Assembly (NCBI GenBank): GCA_964247295.1 | Contig: CAXTTV010000090.1 | Span: 1-19,012, forward strand | Direction of reading: 5' to 3' | DNA length: 19,012 nt | Origin: CAXTTV01 sp964247295 | GTDB taxonomy: Bacteria > Chloroflexota > Ktedonobacteria > Ktedonobacterales > Ktedonobacteraceae | Shown: positions 1-6,572 of the stretch, in pieces | Layout: each line of letters opens with the position of its first letter | Numbering within the stretch: position 1 is the first letter of the stretch | Program-made: the position numbers and the translations under genes | The notes under the pieces: generated by a model | Seen by the model: the letters and a program-made list of their open reading frames with translations, nothing else | Database searches by the model: none | What the model was told of the DNA's origin: nothing

Positions 1-731
1 TCAGTATTAGGCTTATGGCCGATTGCCAGGAACAGGCCCTGAGTTGGAAAGACGCTTTCCTCACAAGTCTTCAGGTTATTCAGGCGCAGGCCGGCCACCG
101 CGTCATCGCCTAACACCTCAGTCACCTCAGTGTCCAGGATAAAATCAATCTTGGGATTGTTTTGAGCACGTTCCTGCATAATCTTACTGGCGCGCAGACC
201 GTCGCGTCGGTGAATAATCGTAACTTTAGAGGCATGGCGCGTTAAGAAGTTCGCTTCTTCCATCGCGGTATCGCCGCCACCGACGACCGCAACCTCTTTG
301 CCCCGGAAAAAAAAGCCATCACAGGTCGCGCAGGCGCTAACGCCCCGACTTTTCAAGCGCTCCTCACTGGGCAGGCCCAGCCAGCGCGCGCTGGCCCCGG
401 GTGAGATAATCACCGCGCGACCAGCATAGGTCTCGCTATAAGATTTCACCATAAACGGACTTTTACTAAAATCAACCTCAACCACATCCTCGGGGATCAT
501 CTCCGCGCCGAAGCGGCGGGCCTGGAGCTCAAATTTCTCCATCATCGTTGGTCCCAAAACGCCCTCTTCAAAGCCGGGATAGTTTTCGACATCGGTCGTT
601 TGCATCAACTGGCCGCCGGTTTCAAAGCCTTGAAGCATCAAAACGGAATGGCTACCGCGAGCCGCATAGATCGCTGCAGTGTATCCTGCTGGCCCTGAAC
701 CAATAATAATAATGTCGTAGAGTTTTGCCAT
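1..731 (-). CDS. trxB: Thioredoxin reductase, 3' end cut by the window
   Basis: This FAD-dependent enzyme passes electrons from NADPH to thioredoxin in the cytoplasm. The 243 visible residues begin at the ATG at 729-731 and read MAKLYDIIIIGSGPAGYTAA, with the FAD-binding GxGxxG at about residues 11-16. The redox-active pair CATC lies at residues 134-137. The NADPH-binding GGGDTA is at 151-156 and the HRRD motif that recognises the NADPH phosphate is at 174-177. This domain order (FAD half, then NADPH domain carrying CxxC) is that of low-molecular-weight bacterial TrxB, usually about 310-330 residues, so roughly the last quarter lies outside the window. An AGGCGAGGA-like ribosome site precedes the ATG. 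The gene is divergent from the thioadenosine phosphorylase gene. No convincing promoter was found for it in the shared 250-base gap. Confidence 0.95.
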   Translation of the reverse strand, partial: MAKLYDIIIIGSGPAGYTAAIYAARGSHSVLMLQGFETGGQLMQTTDVENYPGFEEGVLGPTMMEKFELQARRFGAEMIPEDVVEVDFSKSPFMVKSYSETYAGRAVIISPGASARWLGLPSEERLKSRGVSACATCDGFFFRGKEVAVVGGGDTAMEEANFLTRHASKVTIIHRRDGLRASKIMQERAQNNPKIDFILDTEVTEVLGDDAVAGLRLNNLKTCEESVFPTQGLFLAIGHKPNT

Positions 732-905
732 GAATGGAATCCTCGCCTCTCTTTTATAAATGAATATATAGGAAATAACACCATAGACCAGATTATTTAT
801 GCCCCGAGCCATTTCTAGTGAAAAGATGGAGGGAGCAATCTGTTTTTCCCTCTTATAATGTATAACACTAATGTATTCCCAAGAGGTAGATTGATCTTTC
901 TCCTG

Positions 906-914
906 TGATACAAT
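906..914 (+). promoter_or_regulatory. Extended -10 promoter candidate for the MTA phosphorylase gene
   Basis: TGaTACAAT fits an extended -10 element (TGn plus a near-consensus hexamer). No good -35 hexamer sits 16-18 bases upstream. Transcription would start near 921, leaving a leader of about 70 bases that holds the hairpin at 935-960. Confidence 0.5.
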
Positions 915-934
915 GCAGGAAATATCAGCCCTGT

Positions 935-960
935 TCTGCTTACTATCGGCGGTAAGCAGA
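935..960 (+). repeat. Stem-loop in the MTA phosphorylase leader
   Basis: Perfect 9-bp inverted repeat, TCTGCTTAC (935-943) and GTAAGCAGA (952-960), with an 8-base loop. No T-run follows, so it is not a typical terminator. It ends 16 bases before the ribosome binding site and may stabilise the mRNA or affect translation; its role is unknown. Confidence 0.55.
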
Positions 961-976
961 TATAGATGGATATGAG

Positions 977-982
977 AAGGAG
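977..982 (+). promoter_or_regulatory. Ribosome binding site fixing the start at 991
   Basis: AAGGAG sits 8 bases before ATG 991. The two in-frame TTG codons just upstream (985 and 988) are too close to it, so ATG 991 is the likely start. Confidence 0.8.
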
Positions 983-990
983 ACTTGTTG

Positions 991-1875
991 ATGCCACATG
1001 CGAGAATTGGTGTGATTGGTGGGAGTGGTCTCTATCTGATGGAAGGCATGACCGATGTCGAGGAGGTAGAGATCTCCACTCCCTTTGGCAGGCCCAGTGA
1101 TGCGATTACCATTGGAAAGATTGATGGGGTCTCAATGGCTTTTCTGCCGCGTCACGGGCGTGGTCACGTGCTCTCGCCCACTGAGATCCCCGTACGCGCC
1201 AACATCTGGGCTCTAAAAAGTTTGGGTGTGGAATGGCTGCTTTCCGTTAGCGCCGTTGGCAGCTTACGAGAGGAACTGGCCCCACGGCACATCGTTATTC
1301 CTGATCAACTATTTGATCGTACGAAAAGCCGGGTCAACAGCTTTTTTGAGAATGGATTGGTCGCGCACGTCAGCTTCGCAGATCCCTACTGCGAGACTCT
1401 GAACCACCTGGTGTATGAAGCAGCCAGCGAGATCGAGGGATTATCGGTCCATCGGGGTGGAACCTATGTCTGTATGGAGGGGCCACTATTTTCAACACGA
1501 GCCGAGTCCAACGTGTATCGGCAGTGGGGGATGGATATTATCGGCATGACGGCGCTGCCAGAGGCCAAGTTGGCGCGCGAGGCCGAGCTTTGTTATTCCA
1601 CCATCGCCTGCGTCACCGATTATGATTGCTGGCGCGAGGAAGAGGAGCCAGTGAGCGTCGAGATGGTAATTGGTCATCTAAATGCCAACGTCACCAACGC
1701 CAAAAGCATTCTCCGCACCCTCGTGACCAGAATTCCAGAGGATCGACAGGTTAACACCTGCCCCTGTCCGGGCGCGCTCTCCATGGCGATCCAGACCGAC
1801 CGAAGCAATATTAGCCCTGAGGTCAAAGAAAAATATAGCTTGCTTGTAGGGAAATATATAGACCAGAACTCTTGA
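991..1875 (+). CDS. mtnP: S-methyl-5'-thioadenosine phosphorylase
   Basis: The enzyme phosphorolyses methylthioadenosine, a by-product of polyamine and related syntheses, to adenine and methylthioribose-1-phosphate, feeding adenine and methionine salvage in the cytoplasm. The 294-residue protein has the purine nucleoside phosphorylase fold. The phosphate-binding GGSG is at residues 10-13, RHGRGH at 54-59, CMEGP at 161-165 and GMTALPEA at 185-192. The aspartates in TDYDCW (209-214) are those that select adenine over hypoxanthine in this family. Length matches bacterial and archaeal MTAPs (about 260-300). The gene has its own leader and ribosome site and seems monocistronic; no other methionine-salvage gene adjoins it. 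A purine nucleoside phosphorylase with other specificity is less likely given the TDYD motif. Confidence 0.93.
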   Translation: MPHARIGVIGGSGLYLMEGMTDVEEVEISTPFGRPSDAITIGKIDGVSMAFLPRHGRGHVLSPTEIPVRANIWALKSLGVEWLLSVSAVGSLREELAPRHIVIPDQLFDRTKSRVNSFFENGLVAHVSFADPYCETLNHLVYEAASEIEGLSVHRGGTYVCMEGPLFSTRAESNVYRQWGMDIIGMTALPEAKLAREAELCYSTIACVTDYDCWREEEEPVSVEMVIGHLNANVTNAKSILRTLVTRIPEDRQVNTCPCPGALSMAIQTDRSNISPEVKEKYSLLVGKYIDQNS

Positions 1876-1943
1876 ATGAAGAATACATCATCGAGGAGAA
1901 AGAAAACGAGTAGTATAGCATTCGCGTCTTCTTTCTGTGGGTT

Positions 1944-1949
1944 TATAAT
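1944..1949 (+). promoter_or_regulatory. -10 hexamer candidate before the dinD homologue
   Basis: A perfect TATAAT, but the -35 position has only a weak match (TTCGCG). It would give a leader of only about 12 bases before GTG 1968. No LexA-like GAAC-N4-GTTC motif was seen here, although dinD is an SOS gene in E. coli. Confidence 0.3.
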
Positions 1950-1967
1950 TAAGATAAAGGACCAGTA

Positions 1968-2911
1968 GTGTATGTGTTGCAATGGGTAGGTATGGAAGGC
2001 GAAAACTTGGATATTCTGCAACATCGACAACAGGGTTCTCCGTTTGATGCTATTCGAGAAGTTGATGAGCATGGACAGGAATATTGGAGCACGCGCAAGT
2101 TTTCAAAAATCCTTCAATACGACGATTATCGCAATTTTCAAAAAGGCAATCATATCGTGTGAAAGCGCCAGAGAAGCGGCACCAGATCATTCCGGTGAAG
2201 TCACCGAAATGATTGTTATTGGGAGAGGTGCAAAGCGTTCTCGTATTGATTACCATCTCACGAGACACGCTTGCTACTTGATTGTAGAGAATGCTAATCC
2301 TGAAAAGCCAGTTGTTGCTTTGGGTCAGGCCTACTTTGCGTACCAGACGCGCAGACAAGAGCTATCAGATGAAGATGCCCTGGCTGGACTTACTGAAAAC
2401 CAACGTTGTCTCCTGATTCGAGGGCAGCTTTCGTTGCATAATGTGCAGCTCGCAGAAACAGCGAGTCTTGCCGGGATCATCACCGCGAAAGATTTTGCGA
2501 TCTTCCAAGATTATGGCTATCGCGGATTGTATAACGGACTTGGGGCAAAGGATATTCATGCCAGGAAAGAGCTAAAGAAAGGGCAGAAGATTCTTGATTA
2601 CATGAATAGCAGTGAACTTGCTGTAAATCTATTCCGATCAACACAGGCAGAGGAACGTATCCGTCATAAGCAGATTCATACCAAAGAAGCAGCAAACCAG
2701 GAACACCTGAAGATCGGTGAGGAAATACACGCTTTGATTGAGAAGGGGCGGTACGATGCCAGAAGATCAGCCAACTCCTACAAAAAGTATTCAGCGGATT
2801 CAGAGAGAAATGCAGAAAAGATTGCATCAGGCATCCCAAGGATCTTTATTTCCTTTGGGTGAGTTTGACCAGGATGAAAAGGGGCCTCATTTGCTTTGGG
2901 AAATACTCTGA
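1968..2911 (+). pseudogene. dinD: DinD (DNA-damage-inducible protein D) homologue with two frameshifts
   Basis: E. coli DinD is an SOS-induced protein that acts on RecA filaments. Three successive frames together give a nearly full-length relative. Frame 1 (1968-about 2144) reads GSPFDAIREVDEHGQEYWS and continues to DDYRNFQK. Frame 2 (about 2141-2748) carries GAKR, ACYLIVENANPEKPVVALGQ, YFAYQTRRQELSDEDA, KDFAIFQDYGYRGLYNGL and KILDYMNSSELAVNLFR. Frame 3 (2750-2911) carries GTMPEDQPTPTKSIQRIQRE and ends in TGA 2909-2911. Removing one A from the A-run 2140-2144 and C2749 restores one frame of about 313 codons. The proposed start is GTG 1968 with AAAGGA at 1956-1961; ATG 1992 is an alternative. 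As written, no intact protein is made. The coding message is otherwise well preserved, so the damage is recent or a sequencing artefact. Confidence 0.85.
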
Positions 2912-2927
2912 TCTTGACCAAAAGTAG

Positions 2928-2956
2928 TTGACAAATCCTTGGGGAAAGGATATAAT
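2928..2956 (+). promoter_or_regulatory. Consensus sigma-70-type promoter of the SRP RNA gene
   Basis: TTGACA (2928-2933), a 17-base spacer and TATAAT (2951-2956): a perfect housekeeping promoter, the strongest in the window. Transcription should start near 2963. The -35 begins only 17 bases after the dinD stop codon. Confidence 0.9.
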
Positions 2957-2962
2957 ACAAAC

Positions 2963-3156
2963 CGTTCCGCAAGAAGAATTCAAGTGGGACGGGTCGGTTT
3001 TATCCGGCCCTGTCGCTTGGCATGGTTGGGCCCTGCGCGGCAGATGTTTGCGAACCCCGCCAGGTCCGTGAGGAAGCACCGGTAAGTGGACCTCTCTGGG
3101 TGTCGTAGGACGCCTGACTGTGCTAAGCGGCAGGGCCGGGTAAAACCGGCTTTTTT
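2963..3156 (+). ncRNA. ffs: Signal recognition particle RNA (4.5S/SRP RNA)
   Basis: This RNA is the scaffold of the signal recognition particle; with Ffh it targets nascent membrane proteins to FtsY. The diagnostic apical domain is at about 3061-3079: the symmetric-loop strands CAGG and AGCA flank UCC-GUGA-GGA, the Ffh-binding hairpin, with GUGA (a GNRA loop) in place of the GGAA of E. coli. It is preceded by GCGAACCCCGC, as in other bacterial SRP RNAs. A 26-base arm (2993-3018) pairs with 3125-3150 at 23 of 26 positions, closing the molecule with a long helix. The 5' end is inferred from the promoter and the 3' end from the T-run. At about 160-195 nt it is longer than the E. coli RNA (114 nt) and shorter than the B. 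subtilis form (about 270 nt). Confidence 0.9.
3135..3156 (+). terminator. Intrinsic terminator of the SRP RNA gene
   Basis: GCCGG (3135-3139) pairs with CCGGC (3146-3150), followed by TTTTTT (3151-3156). The same bases also form the 3' arm of the long SRP closing helix, so termination hairpin and mature fold are mutually exclusive uses of one segment. Confidence 0.7.
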
Positions 3157-3248
3157 CATGAGTTGAACGCGTTGTATTCTCCCAATTCTCTTGCGGAGTA
3201 GACTCTATCTCCTGTCCTTAAACTGTCATCGACAGGTAATGGTGGAAC

Positions 3249-5381
3249 ATGGCCTCACAATCACTCTACCGCAAGTGGCGTTCTCAGACATTTACTGAGC
3301 TTGTTGGTCAAGAAGCGATTATTCAGACGCTCAAAAACGCTCTCAGTAGTGGGAAGTTAGCGCATGCCTACCTCTTCACTGGCCCCCGTGGAACCGGCAA
3401 GACCAGTACTGCCCGCCTGCTTGCGAAAACAATTAACTGCACTAATCCACAAAATGGAGAACCCTGTAACAAATGCCAGCAGTGCCGTGAGATTACAGCA
3501 GGCAACTCTTTTAATGTGATTGAGATAGACGCTGCCTCCAATCGTGGTATTGATAGCATCCGCGAGTTGCGCGAGAGCGTGATGACCCGGCCCTCAACAG
3601 GTACCTATAAAGTGTATGTGCTGGACGAGGCACATATGCTTACAACCGAGGCCTTTAATGCTCTGCTCAAGACCCTGGAAGAGCCCCCAGATTACGCTAT
3701 TTTCGTGCTCGCGACCACCGATGTGCATAAACTTCTTCCCACAGTCCTATCACGCTGTCAGCGTTTTGATTTCAAACGCATCTCAATGCGCCAGATCGTA
3801 GAGCATCTTGAGCATGTAGCGGATCAGGAAGAGGTTACATTAGAGCGGTCCGCAGCCGAACTACTGGCGCGCGCGGCGGCTGGTGGGATGCGCGATGCTC
3901 TAAGCTTGCTGGACCAGTCTATTGCCTATAGTGGCAGTCAGATCTCGCTGGTCCAGGTTCAGGCGATGTTGGGCGTAGCAGATCCCCGAGCGATTCGTCT
4001 ATTAATTGAGCATATCGCGCGATTGAATAGCTCTGAGGGCCTACATTTGATTAATAAGCTCTCGGACGATGGCGCGGATCTGCGACAGATTAATGCTCAG
4101 CTTATCGAATACTGGCGCAGTCTGATGCTGGCGAAGGCTGGGGCGGATCTCGCGATGATCCTTGATAGCACTCAGGACGAGATGCGGGAGATCCAGGAGA
4201 CCGCTTCCTCCTTTACCCTGGAAGAGTTAACGGCCTGTGCCCGTGTGTTTGCTCAGAATGAGCTGGTTCAAAAAAATTTGGGAACGCCACAACTGGGTCT
4301 GGAGCTGGCTTTTTTAGAGTGCCTGGAGATTCATCATCGGGCGCAGTCCGGGGTATCAGTAATCGCTAGTCCAGCACCAATGGTTGCCTCAAAGGCTTCG
4401 ATCCAACCGTCGGTCCAGCCTCCGGTCCGTCAGACACCCCCGGCGCTTCCCGTTGCTCCGCCTCCGATAGCCGCCTCTGTGACGATTGTTGAGGAAACAT
4501 CAGTTGTCCAGGCCAGGCCTGTGCTCCCTGAGCGTGAGATTGTTGAATTTCCCGCGACCGAGATCGCTGTCTCGCTCCCAGCAGCACCAAGCCATTCAGG
4601 TATCGAGGTCGAGGCTAATAAGGAGGCCGTTGCGGTCTCCGCCGCCGAAGAAAACGTGCCTGGCCTGACGTTGCAGCAGATTTTGGCCTCATGGGAGCGC
4701 GTCAAGAAGCGCGTTCGGGTTCAGCGCGAGGGGGGTAGCAAAGTCGCTGGAATGCTCAGCGATTACGAGATCCTGGGAGTAGAGGGTAATTCGCAGACGG
4801 CAATAGTCCTACTTCAGGCAAAACATGATTTCTCGCATAAGTTTGTGCACGATCAGGATCGCTACCGATTGGTGGAGCGTGCGCTTACCAGTGAATTTAA
4901 TCAGCCCTGTGAAGTTCGTTTGATCCCAGCGGGGCAGCCGATCTCCAATATTCCGAAGCCAACTCTAATCACCACAAAGCTGAACTCATCGCCAGAGGAG
5001 CAGATATCCTCTCGGACACCGGTGTATGAGCCAGAGCCAGATCTTCCTCCACGTGCCCTCCCGCCGCGCCCAAAGCCACCAAAGATCGAAGAGGAGGAGG
5101 AGGAAGAAGATCCGCTGGCAGCTCTGCAACCGGATCCCCCTGAGCAGAACCGTTCTCGATCAGCACCGATAGCACAAGACCTTGTCGCCGATCGCCGCCC
5201 GGATCTTTCGCCAACACTTGCCAGAAAGCCTGATCTAAGAGACAATACAGGTACACTCAAGTCCGAGATCGCCCTGGTCGTCAAACGGGAGAACCTGGAT
5301 GAGAAAGTCAGGCAAAACCCGGTTGTACAGGAGGTAGTCAGAATGTTTTCGGCTAAGATAGTCAACGTTAATCAGAAATAA
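3249..5381 (+). CDS. dnaX: DNA polymerase III subunit gamma/tau (clamp loader ATPase)
   Basis: DnaX is the ATPase core of the clamp loader that places the beta clamp on DNA; the long form also ties polymerase to helicase. The 710-residue protein has Walker A GPRGTGKT at residues 45-52, a zinc module (C64, C73, C76, C79), Walker B VLDEAH at 124-129, sensor 1 at about 155-157 and the SRC arginine finger at 168-170. The AAA+ and collar domains end near residue 375. Then follow a proline/alanine/valine-rich linker, a structured region at about 470-560, a second acidic-proline linker with seven Glu in a row (about 615), and a conserved-looking C-terminal tail. An A7 run inside domain III is listed separately. 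The gene starts an operon with ybaB and recR; the site before ATG 3249 is a weak GGTGGA. No clear promoter was seen between the SRP terminator and the start. Confidence 0.95.
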   Translation: MASQSLYRKWRSQTFTELVGQEAIIQTLKNALSSGKLAHAYLFTGPRGTGKTSTARLLAKTINCTNPQNGEPCNKCQQCREITAGNSFNVIEIDAASNRGIDSIRELRESVMTRPSTGTYKVYVLDEAHMLTTEAFNALLKTLEEPPDYAIFVLATTDVHKLLPTVLSRCQRFDFKRISMRQIVEHLEHVADQEEVTLERSAAELLARAAAGGMRDALSLLDQSIAYSGSQISLVQVQAMLGVADPRAIRLLIEHIARLNSSEGLHLINKLSDDGADLRQINAQLIEYWRSLMLAKAGADLAMILDSTQDEMREIQETASSFTLEELTACARVFAQNELVQKNLGTPQLGLELAFLECLEIHHRAQSGVSVIASPAPMVASKASIQPSVQPPVRQTPPALPVAPPPIAASVTIVEETSVVQARPVLPEREIVEFPATEIAVSLPAAPSHSGIEVEANKEAVAVSAAEENVPGLTLQQILASWERVKKRVRVQREGGSKVAGMLSDYEILGVEGNSQTAIVLLQAKHDFSHKFVHDQDRYRLVERALTSEFNQPCEVRLIPAGQPISNIPKPTLITTKLNSSPEEQISSRTPVYEPEPDLPPRALPPRPKPPKIEEEEEEEDPLAALQPDPPEQNRSRSAPIAQDLVADRRPDLSPTLARKPDLRDNTGTLKSEIALVVKRENLDEKVRQNPVVQEVVRMFSAKIVNVNQK
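4270..4277 (+). other. Possible ribosomal or polymerase slippage site in dnaX
   Basis: Seven A residues followed by T are read in frame as CAA AAA AAT (residues 341-343), which matches the slippery form A_AAA_AAT. A -1 shift here would add about 30 residues and stop at TAG 4367-4369, giving a product of about 373 residues that holds only the ATPase and collar domains, like a gamma subunit. No upstream Shine-Dalgarno-like stimulator or strong downstream hairpin was evident. Confidence 0.35.
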
Positions 5382-5394
5382 GGAGTAGATATTT

Positions 5395-5691
5395 ATGAAC
5401 ATGCGAGAAGTCCAGAAACTGCAACAGAAGCTTTTAAAGATGCAGGAGGACCTGGAAGCCAGCACATTCACTGGCACCGCTGGTGGAGGGGCCGTAACCA
5501 TTGATATAACCGGAAAGTTTGAAGTTATCGGTGTCAAGATTGACCCAGAGGCGTTTGATCCCTCCGACATTCAGGAGCTTGAGGTAATGGTGCTGGCCGC
5601 GGCCAAAGACGCCTTTACCAAAGCGACCGATGCCCAGCAGAAGCTGGTCAGCAGCGCCACCGGTGGGATGAAGATCCCAGGAATGTCCTAA
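5395..5691 (+). CDS. ybaB: YbaB/EbfC nucleoid-associated protein
   Basis: YbaB/EbfC is a small dimeric DNA-binding protein that coats the nucleoid; its gene lies between dnaX and recR in very many bacteria. The 98-residue product starts MNMREVQKLQQKLLKMQEDL, the long N-terminal helix. It continues with the strand region VTIDITGKFEVIGVKIDPEA and a C-terminal helix ending in a Gly/Met-rich tail (GGMKIPGM), all typical of the family (100-110 residues). A good AAGGAG-type site lies in the 13-base gap after dnaX, and recR starts 4 bases after its stop, so the three genes are almost certainly co-transcribed. Confidence 0.94.
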   Translation: MNMREVQKLQQKLLKMQEDLEASTFTGTAGGGAVTIDITGKFEVIGVKIDPEAFDPSDIQELEVMVLAAAKDAFTKATDAQQKLVSSATGGMKIPGMS

Positions 5692-5695
5692 AAAA

Positions 5696-6295
5696 ATGAG
5701 CAACATCGCGCCACCAGTAGCCGCCCTGATCGAAGAATTCTCAAAGCTCCCAGGTGTTGGAGTAAAAACAGCTCAGCGCCTGACCTTCTTTCTGCTTCGT
5801 AGTCCCGAGGATCAGGCCCGTCACCTGTCTGAGGCGATTATGCGGATGAAGGCGAGTGTTGTGTATTGTTCGCGTTGTTTTAATATTACCGAAACCGATC
5901 CCTGCCCAACTTGTAGCGATCCCATGCGGGATCAGGATGTCGTTTGTGTGGTAGAGGAGCCGCTGGATGTGCTGGCCCTGGAGAAGACTGGCAGTTTTAA
6001 GGGGCTGTACCACGTGTTGCATGGAGCCTTGTCACCTATGGACGGTATTGGTCCAAAGGATTTGCGCATCGCTGAACTGGTGAAACGGGTGAGAGAAGGG
6101 AACATTCGCGAGGTCATTCTGGCGATGAACCCCAACTTTCAGGGAGAGTTTACGGCCAACTTTATTAAAGGAGAGCTGCGGCCTCTTAACGTACAGGTAA
6201 CTGGCCTGGCGCGAGGGCTACCGATTGGCGGCGACCTGGAGTACGCTGATGAGGATACCCTTCGGCGCGCTCTAGAGGGACGACGGGACATGTAG
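5696..6295 (+). CDS. recR: Recombination mediator protein RecR
   Basis: RecR acts with RecO (and RecF) to load RecA onto SSB-coated single-stranded DNA at gaps. The 199-residue protein has the family's usual length and order. It begins with a helix-hairpin-helix region (KLPGVGVKTAQRL, about 17-29), then a four-cysteine zinc finger (C58, C61, C70, C73), a Toprim domain at about 80-175 and the C-terminal signature TGLARGLPIGGDLEYADEDT. ATG 5696 lies 4 bases after the ybaB stop with no strong ribosome site between them (an AGGA lies 12 bases upstream inside ybaB), suggesting translational coupling. The stop codon lies inside a perfect inverted repeat. Confidence 0.96.
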   Translation: MSNIAPPVAALIEEFSKLPGVGVKTAQRLTFFLLRSPEDQARHLSEAIMRMKASVVYCSRCFNITETDPCPTCSDPMRDQDVVCVVEEPLDVLALEKTGSFKGLYHVLHGALSPMDGIGPKDLRIAELVKRVREGNIREVILAMNPNFQGEFTANFIKGELRPLNVQVTGLARGLPIGGDLEYADEDTLRRALEGRRDM

Positions 6296-6310
6296 AAATT
6301 CTACATGTCC
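6286..6310. repeat. Perfect inverted repeat across the recR stop codon
   Basis: GGACATGTAG (6286-6295) and CTACATGTCC (6301-6310) are separated by AAATT; counting the inner A-T, the stem is 11 bp. No T-run follows, so it is a poor intrinsic terminator. It contains GTAGAA and TTCTAC, sequences also present at the recA operator (TTCTAC at 6369-6374 and 6391-6396), so it may be an mRNA 3' end or a protein-binding site. Confidence 0.6.
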
Positions 6311-6359
6311 TTACGCTTCCAATGCTCCTTCTTTCCTTTTACACCAGCTTTATTCGTGT

Positions 6360-6388
6360 TTGACATCGTTCTACTGCTGTGGTACAAT
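6360..6388 (+). promoter_or_regulatory. recA promoter
   Basis: TTGACA (6360-6365), a 17-base spacer, TACAAT (6383-6388). This near-consensus promoter lies inside the recR-recA gap and gives recA an mRNA leader of about 175 bases. Confidence 0.8.
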
Positions 6389-6396
6389 TGTTCTAC
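6379..6396. promoter_or_regulatory. LexA-like SOS operator overlapping the recA -10
   Basis: GTGGTAC-AATT-GTTCTAC is an imperfect palindrome; its core GTAC-N4-GTTC differs by one base from GAAC-N4-GTTC, the core of the Gram-positive-type LexA box. It covers the -10 hexamer, the place where a repressor would block RNA polymerase. The LexA motif of this organism is not known from the window, so the assignment is inference supported by position and by the identity of the gene. Confidence 0.5.
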
Positions 6397-6572
6397 ATTT
6401 GAAGTGGAAATACGTCCCTGGAGAGCGGACAATTTCCGTTTCAAGGCCCCCGCAAAAGAATATATACATAGACACTATTGTTTAAATCAGGGGCTGGTCT
6501 TTGTGATATATGCCAGCCGGTTCATAAAGTTCTCTACAAAGACGAATACCATTAATGCTGTAGGAGAAACGC

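Noticed and set aside
2139..2146. Programmed frameshift in dinD at CAAAAAGG
   Set aside because: The needed shift is +1 (or -2), which does not fit the -1 slippery heptamer, and a second +1 lesion follows at 2749; two mutations or errors are simpler.
4901..5365. 154-residue minus-strand open frame in dnaX
   Set aside because: Its Ser/Gly-rich runs are the complement of the Glu/Pro-rich dnaX linker.
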